Assembly: GCF_001641695.1 (NCBI RefSeq)
Contig: NZ_LSEF01000050.1
Location: 1-40,889 of the forward strand
Origin: Bradyrhizobium neotropicale
GTDB taxonomy: Bacteria; Pseudomonadota; Alphaproteobacteria; Rhizobiales; Xanthobacteraceae
Reading direction: 5' to 3'
Length of the DNA: 40,889 nucleotides
A program made the translations under genes and the position numbers. Of this stretch, positions 1 through 8,782 are shown in pieces. The notes under the pieces are model-generated. The model ran no database searches and had not been told where the DNA came from. It saw only the letters and a program-made list of their open reading frames with translations. Position 1 is the stretch's first letter. Each line of letters opens with the position of its first letter.

Positions 1-4
1 TAGC

Positions 5-1037
5 TTTGGTGTCTCAGGAGGTTGTCCATCTGGTCTGAACCGAGGAAGCTGAGGTTGCGAAGCTTCAACGTTTCCACGGAGAGACCAGATGAACGTCCAC
101 AAGAATGCGCCTTTGACGCCCACAGGTCGAGAGGCGATGGTGCGAGGCGTGGTCGAGGACGGACTGAGCCAGGCTGCCGCGGCTGACCAGTTCAACACGA
201 CACCGAAAACGGTAGCCAAATGGGTCGAGCGGTTCCGCGCAGCAGGTGTCGAGGGATTGCGTGATCGTTCCTCCAGACCCCTTTCATCGCCAAGCCAAAC
301 CCCGCGGGCCACGTGCGAGGCCGTCGAGGCGTTGCGCCGGCAGCGCCACACCGGCAAGCAGATCGCAGCCGAGGTTGGGCTGTCACGGGCCACCGTCAGC
401 CGCATACTCCGCCGCCTGGGATTAAGCCGGACACGCGATCTGGAGCCGGCCGAGCCGGTGCGCCGCTACGAGCGCGAGCAGCCCGGCGAGCTGATCCATA
501 TCGACATCAAGAAGCTCGGCAGGTTCGTCAGACCCGGCCACCGCATCACGCACGATCGTCAGAAGGGTGAAAGCCGCGGCGCCGGCCACGAGTTCGTCCA
601 CGTGGCGATCGACGATGCATCGCGCCTGGCCTTCTCCCAGATCCGGCGTGATCAGAAAAAGGAAAGTGCCATCGCCTTCCTCAGGGAAGCCGTCGCTTAC
701 TACCGCAGCCTCGGTATGAAGGTCACCGGCATCATGACCGACAATGGCTCTTGCTACCGTGCCAAGGCCTTCGCCAGAGCGTGCGGGAAGCTCGGCCTCA
801 GGCACATCTTCACCAGACCATATCGGCCCCAAACAAACGGCAAGGCCGAACGCTTCATCCAGACAGCGCTGCGCGAGTGGGCTTACGCTCGCTCCTACGA
901 CACCTCAGACCAGCGCGCCAAAAACCTGCCAATCTGGCTTCAGCACTACAACTGGCATCGCCCACACGGTAGTTTGCAAGCCAAACCACCCATCAGCCGC
1001 CTCCGTCTCCCGGAGGACGACCTGTTGAGATTCCACA
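5..1037 (+). mobile_element. IS481-type insertion sequence, complete
   Basis: Imperfect terminal inverted repeats can be aligned at 5-27 and 1015-1037 (17 of 23 positions match; both contain TCTCA and end in GTCC on the inner side). They enclose one transposase gene. The bases TAGC at 1-4 also occur at 1040-1043, and the right flank reads GTTAGC. A 6-bp target duplication GTTAGC, cut by the window edge on the left, would fit. The exact ends are inferred from the repeat alignment and could shift by a few bases. Confidence 0.7.
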
Positions 1038-1042
1038 GTTAG
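89..1042 (+). CDS. IS481-type transposase (DDE)
   Basis: 317-residue transposase. The N-terminal ~110 residues contain two helix-turn-helix segments (around 27-50 and 88-110) that would bind the IS ends. A retroviral-integrase-like catalytic core follows, with the DDE triad readable as D139 (HIDIKK), D218 (MTDNG) and E254 (NGKAERF). The length is usual for the family and the frame is intact, so it is probably functional. The stop codon TAG at 1040-1042 lies just outside the IS end deduced from the inverted repeats, so the final codon and stop seem to be borrowed from the target DNA. The ATG is supported by a GGAGAG stretch just upstream (77-82). Confidence 0.9.
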   Translation: MNVHKNAPLTPTGREAMVRGVVEDGLSQAAAADQFNTTPKTVAKWVERFRAAGVEGLRDRSSRPLSSPSQTPRATCEAVEALRRQRHTGKQIAAEVGLSRATVSRILRRLGLSRTRDLEPAEPVRRYEREQPGELIHIDIKKLGRFVRPGHRITHDRQKGESRGAGHEFVHVAIDDASRLAFSQIRRDQKKESAIAFLREAVAYYRSLGMKVTGIMTDNGSCYRAKAFARACGKLGLRHIFTRPYRPQTNGKAERFIQTALREWAYARSYDTSDQRAKNLPIWLQHYNWHRPHGSLQAKPPISRLRLPEDDLLRFHS

Positions 1043-1141
1043 CGAAGCGTAACCCACCACTGTCTGTCTCCCCGGAAGCGAAAGAGGTGGGTTACGCCGA
1101 GCGGACTGCGCTTCGCGCAGCCGCAGGGGCTAACCCACCCT
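1043..1141. repeat. Intergenic palindromic repeat (GGTGGGTTA family)
   Basis: TAACCCACC occurs at 1050-1058 and 1131-1139, and its reverse complement GGTGGGTTA at 1086-1094. An inner hairpin CTGCGC-TTC-GCGCAG lies at 1107-1121. The 1086-1139 unit can fold into one long stem-loop immediately downstream of argG (stop at 1150 on the minus strand) and could help end its transcript. The copy beginning at 1038 appears to be the half left after the IS inserted. Confidence 0.6.
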
Positions 1142-1149
1142 ACGCATCG

Positions 1150-2505
<1,356 letters not shown>

Positions 2506-2536
2506 TTAAAGGGCTGATGTCATTGAAGGGTTTGAC

Positions 2537-2560
2537 CGCGCGAATATCAAATTTCGCGCG
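2537..2560. terminator. Hairpin between PAP2 gene and argG
   Basis: CGCGCGAA at 2537-2544 pairs perfectly with TTCGCGCG at 2553-2560 around an 8-base loop. It sits in the short gap between two minus-strand genes. No T-run follows on the minus strand, so it may be a weak terminator, an RNA-stabilising stem or a processing site rather than a classic intrinsic terminator. Confidence 0.35.
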
Positions 2561-2581
2561 CCGGAGCACGCGTTTAATGGC

Positions 2582-3358
2582 TCAGAGCGAGGCTGCGGGG
2601 CCGGTTTTGCCACCGAACAGGCGCAGGCGAAGCCGGTAGGCGGGCCAGGCCAGCCGGGTCAGCGCCGCATCGACCGCCTCGTCCGACAGCCGTGTCCGCG
2701 GCCAGCGGTAAATCAGTGCGTAGGCGAACCAGATCACGACGAAGGTGACGAGGCCGGCAATCGCCACGTCGGTGAAGAAATGACCGCCGAAGGCCATGCG
2801 GAGCCCGCTGGTCACGGCGCCGAACACCACTGCTCCGGCATAGGCGAGCGGCCGCCACGCCGGCGGAACCAGCGCGGCCGGCGCCAGCGTCCAGAACGCG
2901 GTCGCGCCCTCGCCGGAGAAGAACGAGCAGTTGCGCGCACAGTTGCCGCGCGGGTCCCACCACGGGACGAATTGCAGGTCGCCGGCGAACTCCGTCACCA
3001 CGACCGGACGCGGCCGGCCCCAATAGGTCTTGAAGGCAAGATTGGTGAGTATCCCGGCCGACAGCGTCAGCGTCGCGAGCAGGAAGATCATCGCGCGCCC
3101 CGAGACCATCAGCGGCCGGTCGGGACGGATCAGCTTGACCACGAGCGCCACCAGCGAGGGCAGCGCGAACGCCCAGGCGACCCACATCGCGGCGTCACGC
3201 GCAAAGCCGGCCCAGCCGTTCAGCTTGAGCGGAAAGGTCCTTGCTTCGGGATCGAAGAACAGCGATGCGAGCTTGAGATCGAGTTCGGGATAGAGGCCGA
3301 AGACGACGCCGATCACGAGCCAAAGCGCCAGGGCGATGAAGAGTCCAGTCCGGTTCAT
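2582..3358 (-). CDS. PAP2-family membrane phosphatase
   Basis: 258-residue integral membrane protein with about five to six hydrophobic segments (around 5-21, 52-76, 88-105, 155-182, 197-216). PAP2 motif 1 is present (K110, then R117-P118). Motif 3 is present as R187-x5-H193-x3-D197, where H193 would be the phosphate nucleophile. Motif 2, normally PSGH, reads FSGE at 147-150, so the usual histidine is glutamate. The family removes phosphate from lipid phosphates such as undecaprenyl pyrophosphate, phosphatidate or lipid A at the membrane; the substrate here cannot be told. It is followed by argG on the same strand, with no obvious functional link. Confidence 0.85.
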   Translation of the reverse strand: MNRTGLFIALALWLVIGVVFGLYPELDLKLASLFFDPEARTFPLKLNGWAGFARDAAMWVAWAFALPSLVALVVKLIRPDRPLMVSGRAMIFLLATLTLSAGILTNLAFKTYWGRPRPVVVTEFAGDLQFVPWWDPRGNCARNCSFFSGEGATAFWTLAPAALVPPAWRPLAYAGAVVFGAVTSGLRMAFGGHFFTDVAIAGLVTFVVIWFAYALIYRWPRTRLSDEAVDAALTRLAWPAYRLRLRLFGGKTGPAASL

Positions 3359-3415
3359 GGCGCGCGGTTTAGCGGAGTGGAGAGGAGATGGAAACCCTCG
3401 TCAGCCATCACGCAA

Positions 3416-3910
3416 CTACGGCGCGTCCGGCCGAGAATTTAACGGCAGCGGCGGTGGCGGCTTGCGCGAGGGCGGCGGATGGCGCCAGGCACCGGCGTTA
3501 CGGCCGGCGATCAACCAGTAGACGACGCCCGCGACGATGCCCGCCCCTGTCATGATTTCCAGATGGCGCCGCACGATGCCTTCGAACTGCATCGTCTCGG
3601 GATGGAAGGGCACGAGGCCGAGATAGCAGGCCAGCCCGACGAGGCCACCGCCGACCGCATAAGTGAGCACGCTGCGGATGTAGAGCGCTTCGGTGATCGC
3701 CACGATCACCATGGCTGGCACCAGTGCGAAGCCGGAGACGAAGATGAAGCCGAAGCCGAGCAGGATGTCGATCGTGCCTGCATCGACGGGACCGGCGCCA
3801 AGATCGGAGAATTCCGGGAACAAGAGCGCACCGACGACGATCATGCCTCCCACCACGCAGGAGGCGAGAAAGCCGATGAAGATCACGACGAGGCGGCCGA
3901 TCAGTGGCAT
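3416..3910 (-). CDS. Small integral membrane protein, unknown function
   Basis: 164-residue protein with four predicted membrane segments (around 5-27, 48-70, 77-98 and 120-140) and a short proline- and arginine-rich cytoplasmic tail (HPPPSRKPPPPLPL). No family or function is recognised. The frame stays open to 3991, but that extension reads through an intergenic repeat (VARNDD...), so the ATG at 3910 (MPLIGRL) was chosen. No strong ribosome-binding site is visible. Its end lies 57 bp from the start of the PAP2 gene on the same strand, so the two may be co-transcribed. Confidence 0.7.
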   Translation of the reverse strand: MPLIGRLVVIFIGFLASCVVGGMIVVGALLFPEFSDLGAGPVDAGTIDILLGFGFIFVSGFALVPAMVIVAITEALYIRSVLTYAVGGGLVGLACYLGLVPFHPETMQFEGIVRRHLEIMTGAGIVAGVVYWLIAGRNAGAWRHPPPSRKPPPPLPLNSRPDAP

Positions 3911-3930
3911 AGCGGGAGAGCCAAAATTGT

Positions 3931-4052
3931 CGTCATTGCGAGCCACCGGGTCCGCGCAAAGCGCGGCCCGATGACAGGCTCCGCGAAGCAACCCAGAAAC
4001 GGGTCCGCGGAGACGCCTGGATTGCTTCGTCGCTGCGCTCCTCGCAATGACG
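3931..4052. repeat. Intergenic palindromic repeat (GTCATTGCGAGC family), copy 1
   Basis: Begins GTCATTGCGAGC and ends CTCGCAATGACG, so the outer ends are inverted repeats. Inside is a second palindrome around GGGTCCGCGCAAAGCGCGGCCC's core. Its first 49 bases are identical to 20140-20188 and match the reverse complement of 7150-7198 with one difference. It lies between rlmN (ending 4080) and the membrane-protein gene (starting 3910). Confidence 0.85.
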
Positions 4053-4079
4053 AAGCTGCGATAGCGCAGGCATATTCTG

Positions 4080-5282
4080 CTAATCCGTCATCGCCATGGC
4101 GCGCAGCGCCTGGCGCTCGCGGGCCGAGAGCTTTTCGGTCTCCGACTTGAGCTGGCCACAGGCCGCGAGAATGTCGCGGCCGCGCGGCGTGCGCACCGGC
4201 GAGGAATAGCCGGCGTTGAAGATGTATTCGGAGAATTTTTCGATCTGGTCCCAGTCCGAGCATTCATAGGCCGTGCCCGGCCATGGATTGAACGGAATGA
4301 GGTTGATCTTGGCCGGAATGCCCTTGAGCAGCTTCACCAGCAGCTTGGCATCGTCGAGCGAATCGTTGACGCCCTTGAGCATCACATATTCGAAGGTGAT
4401 GCGCCGCGCATTCGACGCACCCGGATAGTCGCGGCATGCCTGCAGCAATTCTGCGATCGGATATTTGCGGTTGAGCGGCACGAGCTCGTTGCGCAGTTCA
4501 TCACGCACCGCATGCAGCGAGATCGCGAGCATCACGCCGATCTCGTCGCCGGCTCGCACGATGTTCGGCACCACGCCGGAGGTCGACAGCGTGATGCGGC
4601 GGCGGGAGATGCCGATGCCTTCATTGTCGCCGACGATGAGCAGCGCATCGCGCACCGCGTCGAAATTGTAGAGCGGCTCGCCCATGCCCATCATCACGAT
4701 GTTGGTGACGAGGCGCGTGCCGTTCTCGCGATCGGCCCAATCGTTGAGGCGATCGCGCGCTACCATCACCTGGCCGACGATCTCGCCGGCGGTGAGGTTA
4801 CGCACCAGCCGCTGCGTGCCGGTGTGACAGAACGCGCAGTTCAGCGTGCAGCCGACCTGGGAGGAGACGCAGAGCGTGCCGCGATCGGTCTCGGGAATGT
4901 AGACGCATTCGACCTCGTGCGCCTTCTCGACATTGTCGCCGCTCGGCAGCCGCAACAGCCATTTGCGGGTGCCGTCGTTCGAAATCTGCTCGGCCACGAC
5001 CTCGGGCCGGTCTACGGTGAAACGCTCCGACAACTCGGTACGGATGGTCTTCGAGATCGACGTCATCTCGTCGAAATTCCTGGCACCACGGAAGTAGATC
5101 CAGTGCCACAATTGCTGCACGCGCATCTTGCGCTGCGCCGGCGCCACGCCGATCTCGCCGAGGCAATCGGCGAGCTCGCTGCGCGACAGTCCGATGAGCG
5201 ACGGCTTGGCCGGCGGCACATAGGTCTCGAGCGGAGTCTTCTCCACCAGTGTTGCGTTGTGCGGCTCGGCAGTCGACTGCAT
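4080..5282 (-). CDS. rlmN: Dual-specificity RNA methyltransferase RlmN
   Basis: Radical-SAM enzyme that methylates C2 of adenosine 2503 in 23S rRNA and of adenosine 37 in some tRNAs. The 400-residue product carries the radical-SAM cluster motif C145-x3-C149-x2-C152 ([10 protein letters not shown]). It also has the GMGEPLYN segment typical of RlmN/Cfr, the LSTSGVVP segment, and a C-terminal cysteine (C375, ILAACGQL) in the position of the methyl-carrying cysteine. The reading frame continues to 5372, but that part translates an intergenic repeat. The ATG at 5282 (MQSTAEP) is the better start. It is apparently monocistronic. Confidence 0.95.
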   Translation of the reverse strand: MQSTAEPHNATLVEKTPLETYVPPAKPSLIGLSRSELADCLGEIGVAPAQRKMRVQQLWHWIYFRGARNFDEMTSISKTIRTELSERFTVDRPEVVAEQISNDGTRKWLLRLPSGDNVEKAHEVECVYIPETDRGTLCVSSQVGCTLNCAFCHTGTQRLVRNLTAGEIVGQVMVARDRLNDWADRENGTRLVTNIVMMGMGEPLYNFDAVRDALLIVGDNEGIGISRRRITLSTSGVVPNIVRAGDEIGVMLAISLHAVRDELRNELVPLNRKYPIAELLQACRDYPGASNARRITFEYVMLKGVNDSLDDAKLLVKLLKGIPAKINLIPFNPWPGTAYECSDWDQIEKFSEYIFNAGYSSPVRTPRGRDILAACGQLKSETEKLSARERQALRAMAMTD

Positions 5283-5307
5283 TGAATGGACCTGGAGGTT
5301 ATCTTGG

Positions 5308-5387
5308 TCGTTCCGGGATGGTCCGAAGGACCAGACCCGGAACCTCGAGATTCCTGGTTCGATGCTTCGCATCGCCCCGGAATGACG
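5308..5387. repeat. Intergenic palindromic repeat (TTCCGGG...CCGGAATGACG family)
   Basis: Starts with CGTTCCGGGATGGTCC and ends with GCCCCGGAATGACG, with inner inverted repeats GGTCC/GGACC and GATGC/GCATC. It is related to the copies at 13506-13610 and 36509-36614. It lies between the IalB-like gene and rlmN. Confidence 0.7.
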
Positions 5388-5466
5388 GAATACAGGAAGC
5401 GTATAGCGCTAATGGCGCCCCTTATACAGCGACTGAGACCGCGATTACGACTAACCGCCTACAACT

Positions 5467-6102
5467 CTACCGCCGGCAATCCTGGGCGATCTTGTCGAGT
5501 GCCTGGGCGAGGCCCTTCAGCGAGAAGGTATCCGTCGTCTCCGTACCCTTGGCCGAGACGCCCTTGACCACGAGATCGGCGGATTTGCGCATCGCCTCGA
5601 CCATCCGCTCCTCCTCGGCCGCATTCTTGATCCAGAGGCCGTCGCCCTGCGTGTACATGGCGAAGGCAGCGCCGCCGACCTCGACCGTCGATTCCGAGCC
5701 CGGCTTCAGGGCGTAGCCGATCATGACCGAGACTTCGTTGTTTACCTTTTCCGCCGGCCGGGTCGAGACGAAGGCATAGGCGGGGTCACGCGGCCGATTC
5801 GGCGGGTTGGTTTTCGACGATGCGGGCTTTGCCAGCGCAAAGCAGACCTTTTTGCCGTTGGGCGTGGCGGAATACGCTCCCCAGGTGCCAAACTGGCCGA
5901 TCAGGGTCGGCTCGGCGCCGCCGGCAACCGCCGCGGGAGGCGCCACCGGTTTGCTCTCGGGCTTGGCAGCCGTCTTTGCGGCCGGAGCGGCGGGTTTTGC
6001 CGCTGCCTTTGGCGCCGGTTGCGCCGTCTGCGCGCGCGCGGAACCCATGGTTCCCCACGCCGCCACGCCAGTCACCAAAGCTAAAACAAGCACCCGCCAC
6101 AT
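5467..6102 (-). CDS. Invasion-associated locus B (IalB)-like exported protein
   Basis: 211-residue protein with a clear signal peptide (residues 1-24, cleavage after ARA). A low-complexity Ala/Pro/Lys linker follows (about 25-62), then a globular domain beginning IGQFGTWGAYSATPNGKKVCFALAKP. That layout is typical of IalB-like proteins of alphaproteobacteria. Two cysteines (one in KVCFA, one in the C-terminal QDCRR) could form a disulfide in the periplasm. IalB is named for erythrocyte invasion in Bartonella, but in soil bacteria its role is unknown. It stands alone with a repeat downstream. Confidence 0.75.
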   Translation of the reverse strand: MWRVLVLALVTGVAAWGTMGSARAQTAQPAPKAAAKPAAPAAKTAAKPESKPVAPPAAVAGGAEPTLIGQFGTWGAYSATPNGKKVCFALAKPASSKTNPPNRPRDPAYAFVSTRPAEKVNNEVSVMIGYALKPGSESTVEVGGAAFAMYTQGDGLWIKNAAEEERMVEAMRKSADLVVKGVSAKGTETTDTFSLKGLAQALDKIAQDCRR

Positions 6103-6215
6103 GCCCGAGTGGTTCCCTCAATATTGTGACTGGAAGATGGCTCGCGTGAATCGTGTCCCCAGCCAGGGATAGCGGGGAAAGCCTAGCTTGGGAAGGCAGT
6201 TAGCGGGACATGCGG

Positions 6216-7055
6216 CTAGCTGCGGGTGCGTGCGGCACGCTGCTCGGCCCATTGAGAATCGGTCCAGCGCAACAGGTCCTCGGCGCCGGAACTGCGCAGA
6301 TGCGCGCCGCCGTCGATCACCACCATCTCGCCGTTGATGTAGCCCGCGCGGTCCGAGACCAGGAAGCTGGCGAGGTCGGCAAGCTCGCTGTGCTCACCGG
6401 TACGGCCGAGCGGATTGCGCGATGCCCACCCCTCGTCGCGGGCCTCCGGGCGGAGCTGCCCGGAGGCGCCGGCGGTCGGGAACGGCCCCGGTGCGATCGC
6501 GACGGTGCGGATGCCCTTCGGGCCCCATTCCACCGCAAGGCTTTTGGTCATCGCCAGCACCGCCGACTTCGCCATCGCGGACGGCACGGTGAAGGCCCGC
6601 CCCGTGATGGTCGAGGTCGAGAGGATCGAGAGCACGACGCCGTCATACCTGCCCTCGATCCAGCGCTTGCCGGCCGCGAGCGTGCAATACATCGCGCCGT
6701 GCAGCGTCGGCGCCAGGATCGCATCCGCGGCGCGAAACGACAGATGCTCGCTCTGCGCAATGAAGGTCGCGGCAGCGTTGTTGACGAGAATGTCGAGCGG
6801 CGCCGCGCGCCAGATCGCGTCCATCATGCCGTCGACGGCGGCACCGTCACGGATGTCGCAAGCGATGGTCGTGACCTTGCCGCCGGTCTGTTCGCGCATC
6901 TCCGTCGCAGCTGCCTCCAGCCGGTCGAGCTTGCGGCCGCAGATCACGAGCTCGGCGCCGAGCGCGAGGAAGCGCCGCGCCATCGCGGCGCCGAGGCCCG
7001 AGCCGCCACCGGTGACGAGGATGCGCTTGTCCCTAAGCAGACCTGTTTCAAACAT
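6216..7055 (-). CDS. SDR oxidoreductase, 2,4-dienoyl-CoA reductase-like
   Basis: 279-residue Rossmann-fold protein. The cofactor motif TGGGSGLG is at 15-22 and NNAA at 92-95. The active-site region reads VPSAMAKSAV, giving S159-x3-K163 in place of the classical Tyr-x3-Lys. That pattern, and the following EWGPKGIR and SDRAGYINGEM segments, resemble 2,4-dienoyl-CoA reductases of fatty-acid beta-oxidation. In the mitochondrial enzyme a tyrosine lies 11 residues before that serine; here the position is S148. The ATG at 7055 has a strong AAGGGAGG site 8 bases upstream; the open frame beyond it is intergenic repeat. It is divergent from the quinone oxidoreductase. Confidence 0.8.
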   Translation of the reverse strand: MFETGLLRDKRILVTGGGSGLGAAMARRFLALGAELVICGRKLDRLEAAATEMREQTGGKVTTIACDIRDGAAVDGMMDAIWRAAPLDILVNNAAATFIAQSEHLSFRAADAILAPTLHGAMYCTLAAGKRWIEGRYDGVVLSILSTSTITGRAFTVPSAMAKSAVLAMTKSLAVEWGPKGIRTVAIAPGPFPTAGASGQLRPEARDEGWASRNPLGRTGEHSELADLASFLVSDRAGYINGEMVVIDGGAHLRSSGAEDLLRWTDSQWAEQRAARTRS

Positions 7056-7081
7056 CGTTTGAATCCTCCCTTCGATACTCC

Positions 7082-7198
7082 CGTCATTGCGAGCGCACCG
7101 AAGCAATCCGGACTATTTCCGCGACACGGATTCTGGATTGCTTCGAGGAGCCTGTCTTCGGGCCGCGCTTTGCGCGGACCCGGTGGCTCGCAATGACG
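7082..7198. repeat. Intergenic palindromic repeat (GTCATTGCGAGC family), copy 2
   Basis: Starts CGTCATTGCGAGCGCACCG and ends GGTGGCTCGCAATGACG. The right 49 bases are the reverse complement of the start of copy 1 with one mismatch. It lies in the divergent region between the SDR and the quinone oxidoreductase. Confidence 0.85.
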
Positions 7199-7308
7199 AG
7201 GATAGGCCAGAGCGCCACACTCGACAAAGAAACCGGATTGTCGCCCGACGCTAAATCCGGCAGAAACAGGCAAACTATAATTCTGTCTGAAACGCTTCAG
7301 GTGCCGCC

Positions 7309-8283
7309 ATGAAAGCCATCCTCTGCACGCAATATTGCCAACCCGACGATCTCGTTCTGGCCGATGTGCCGGATCCGGTGGCGGGTCCCGGTGAAGCGGT
7401 GATCGCGATCAAGGCCGCGGCGCTGAACTTCTTCGACATCCTGATGATCCAGGGCAAGTATCAGATCAAGCCGCCCTTCCCGTTCTCACCGGCCGCCGAG
7501 GTCGCCGGTGTGATCGAGAGCATCGGCCCCGGCGTTACTGATCTCAAAGTCGGCGATCGCGTCGTTGCGTCCTGCGGTCATAACGGCGCGCGCGAGAAGA
7601 TCGCGCTGCCGGCGGCATCGATCGTGAAGATTCCCGACAATCTCGACTACGACCGCGCGGCCGGCATCATCATCATCTACGGCACGGCGCTGCATGCGCT
7701 GGAAGATCGCGCGAGCCCGAAGCCGGGCGAGACGCTCGCGGTGCTTGGCGCGGCCGGTGGCACCGGCCTTGCGGCTTGTGAGCTCGGCAAGCTGATGGGG
7801 CTGAAGGTGATCGCCTGCGCCTCGTCCGACGAGAAGCTCGCCTTCGCCAAGGCGCATGGCGCCGAGCTGACGCTGAACTATGGCAAGGAAGATTTGAAGG
7901 AAGGCCTGCGCAAGCTCACCGACGGCAAAGGCGTCGACATCATCTTCGATCCCGTGGGCGGCGCCTATGCCGAGCAGGCGCTGCGTTCGATCGCCTGGGA
8001 AGGCCGCTTCCTCGTGATCGGATTTGCCGCCGGCGACATTCCGAAGATGCCGCTGAACCTCGCGCTGCTGAAGGGCTGCGACATCCGCGGCGTGTTCTGG
8101 GGCGCCTGGACGCGGCTCAACCCGGCGAAGAACCGCGCCAATCTCGAGAAGCTGGTGAAGTGGACGGCGGAAGGAAAGATTTCATCGCATGTCGACCGCA
8201 CCTTCCCGTTGGCACAGACCGCGGATGCGCTGAAGGTGCTCGCCGGCCGCCAGGCCATGGGCAAGGTGATCCTTCATCCCTGA
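7309..8283 (+). CDS. NADPH:quinone oxidoreductase family protein (zinc-independent MDR)
   Basis: 324-residue medium-chain dehydrogenase/reductase. The N-terminal GroES-like domain (1-120) includes ALNFFDILMIQGKYQIKPPFPF, with no catalytic-zinc cysteine/histidine pair. The Rossmann domain carries GAAGGTG at 147-153, which favours NADPH. Proteins of this type reduce quinones or enoyl thioesters using NADPH. The substrate is not evident, but the divergent dienoyl-CoA-reductase-like gene would fit a role in acyl-CoA metabolism. The ATG follows a modest CAGG site. The 8284-8782 region downstream is non-coding. Confidence 0.88.
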   Translation: MKAILCTQYCQPDDLVLADVPDPVAGPGEAVIAIKAAALNFFDILMIQGKYQIKPPFPFSPAAEVAGVIESIGPGVTDLKVGDRVVASCGHNGAREKIALPAASIVKIPDNLDYDRAAGIIIIYGTALHALEDRASPKPGETLAVLGAAGGTGLAACELGKLMGLKVIACASSDEKLAFAKAHGAELTLNYGKEDLKEGLRKLTDGKGVDIIFDPVGGAYAEQALRSIAWEGRFLVIGFAAGDIPKMPLNLALLKGCDIRGVFWGAWTRLNPAKNRANLEKLVKWTAEGKISSHVDRTFPLAQTADALKVLAGRQAMGKVILHP

Positions 8284-8782
8284 GGTGATGCTGGCGTTAC
8301 CGCGCCGGTGCCCTCAACTGTCATCGCCCGCCTTGTGCGCAATTGCAAACGGGGCGGGCGATCCGGTATTCCGGAGTCAGCAGAGATCTAGCCGGGAAGC
8401 CGCAGGATACAGGATGCTCCGGTCCCGGCTCCGCCAAGGCCACGCCGGGCCACAAGGTCGCGCGGCCGCCGAAGCTTCAGCGAAGACGGCAAGCGTGGGC
8501 ATGACGGCAGGGTGTGCGACAAGTGCGTGACAATCCCAGAGGGTATTTGGGCGCCGCGGCATGGTAAAGTGGCCTCAACCACTGCGAGCAAAATTATGGT
8601 GCATTTCGTCTCGCCGCCTAAATCAAACCTAAATTTTTCCAGATTCGCACAAACGGCTGTCGTTTTTTGGGCTGATTCAAACGGCGATTTACCGGTTCCA
8701 GTTTGCCGGGGCGCTTCTGGACAAAAGCAAGAAAACTGAAGCGGGAATGCCCCTGCGTTGCGTAATAATGGGGAGCATAACC
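8284..8782. other. Non-coding interval with a repeat and an AT-richer promoter region
   Basis: About 500 bases without a credible gene. The left part (8320-8480) is intergenic repeat material. The right part (about 8520-8760) is richer in A/T than its surroundings and probably holds the promoter of the Sel1-like gene. Small inverted repeats are visible at 8568-8583 (AGTGG-N6-CCACT) and 8651-8665 (AAACG-N5-CGTTT). No family-recognisable regulatory RNA was seen. Confidence 0.6.
8320..8380 (+). repeat. Repeat of the GTCATCGCCCGC family, copy 1
   Basis: GTCATCGCCCGCCTTGTGCG, then AATTG, then a GGGCGGGCGATCC arm. The CGCCCGC and GCGGGCG arms are inverted around a GTGCGCAATTGC centre. Related copies are at 10970-11027 and 18786-18828 (opposite orientation). 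Confidence 0.7.

Noticed and set aside
4080..5372. Longer N-terminus for rlmN, and similar extensions of the SDR at 7055 and the membrane protein at 3910
   Set aside because: The extra residues (for example CARNDG, VARNDD, GPSRNDQ) are translations of intergenic palindromic repeats, and internal ATGs fit the families better.
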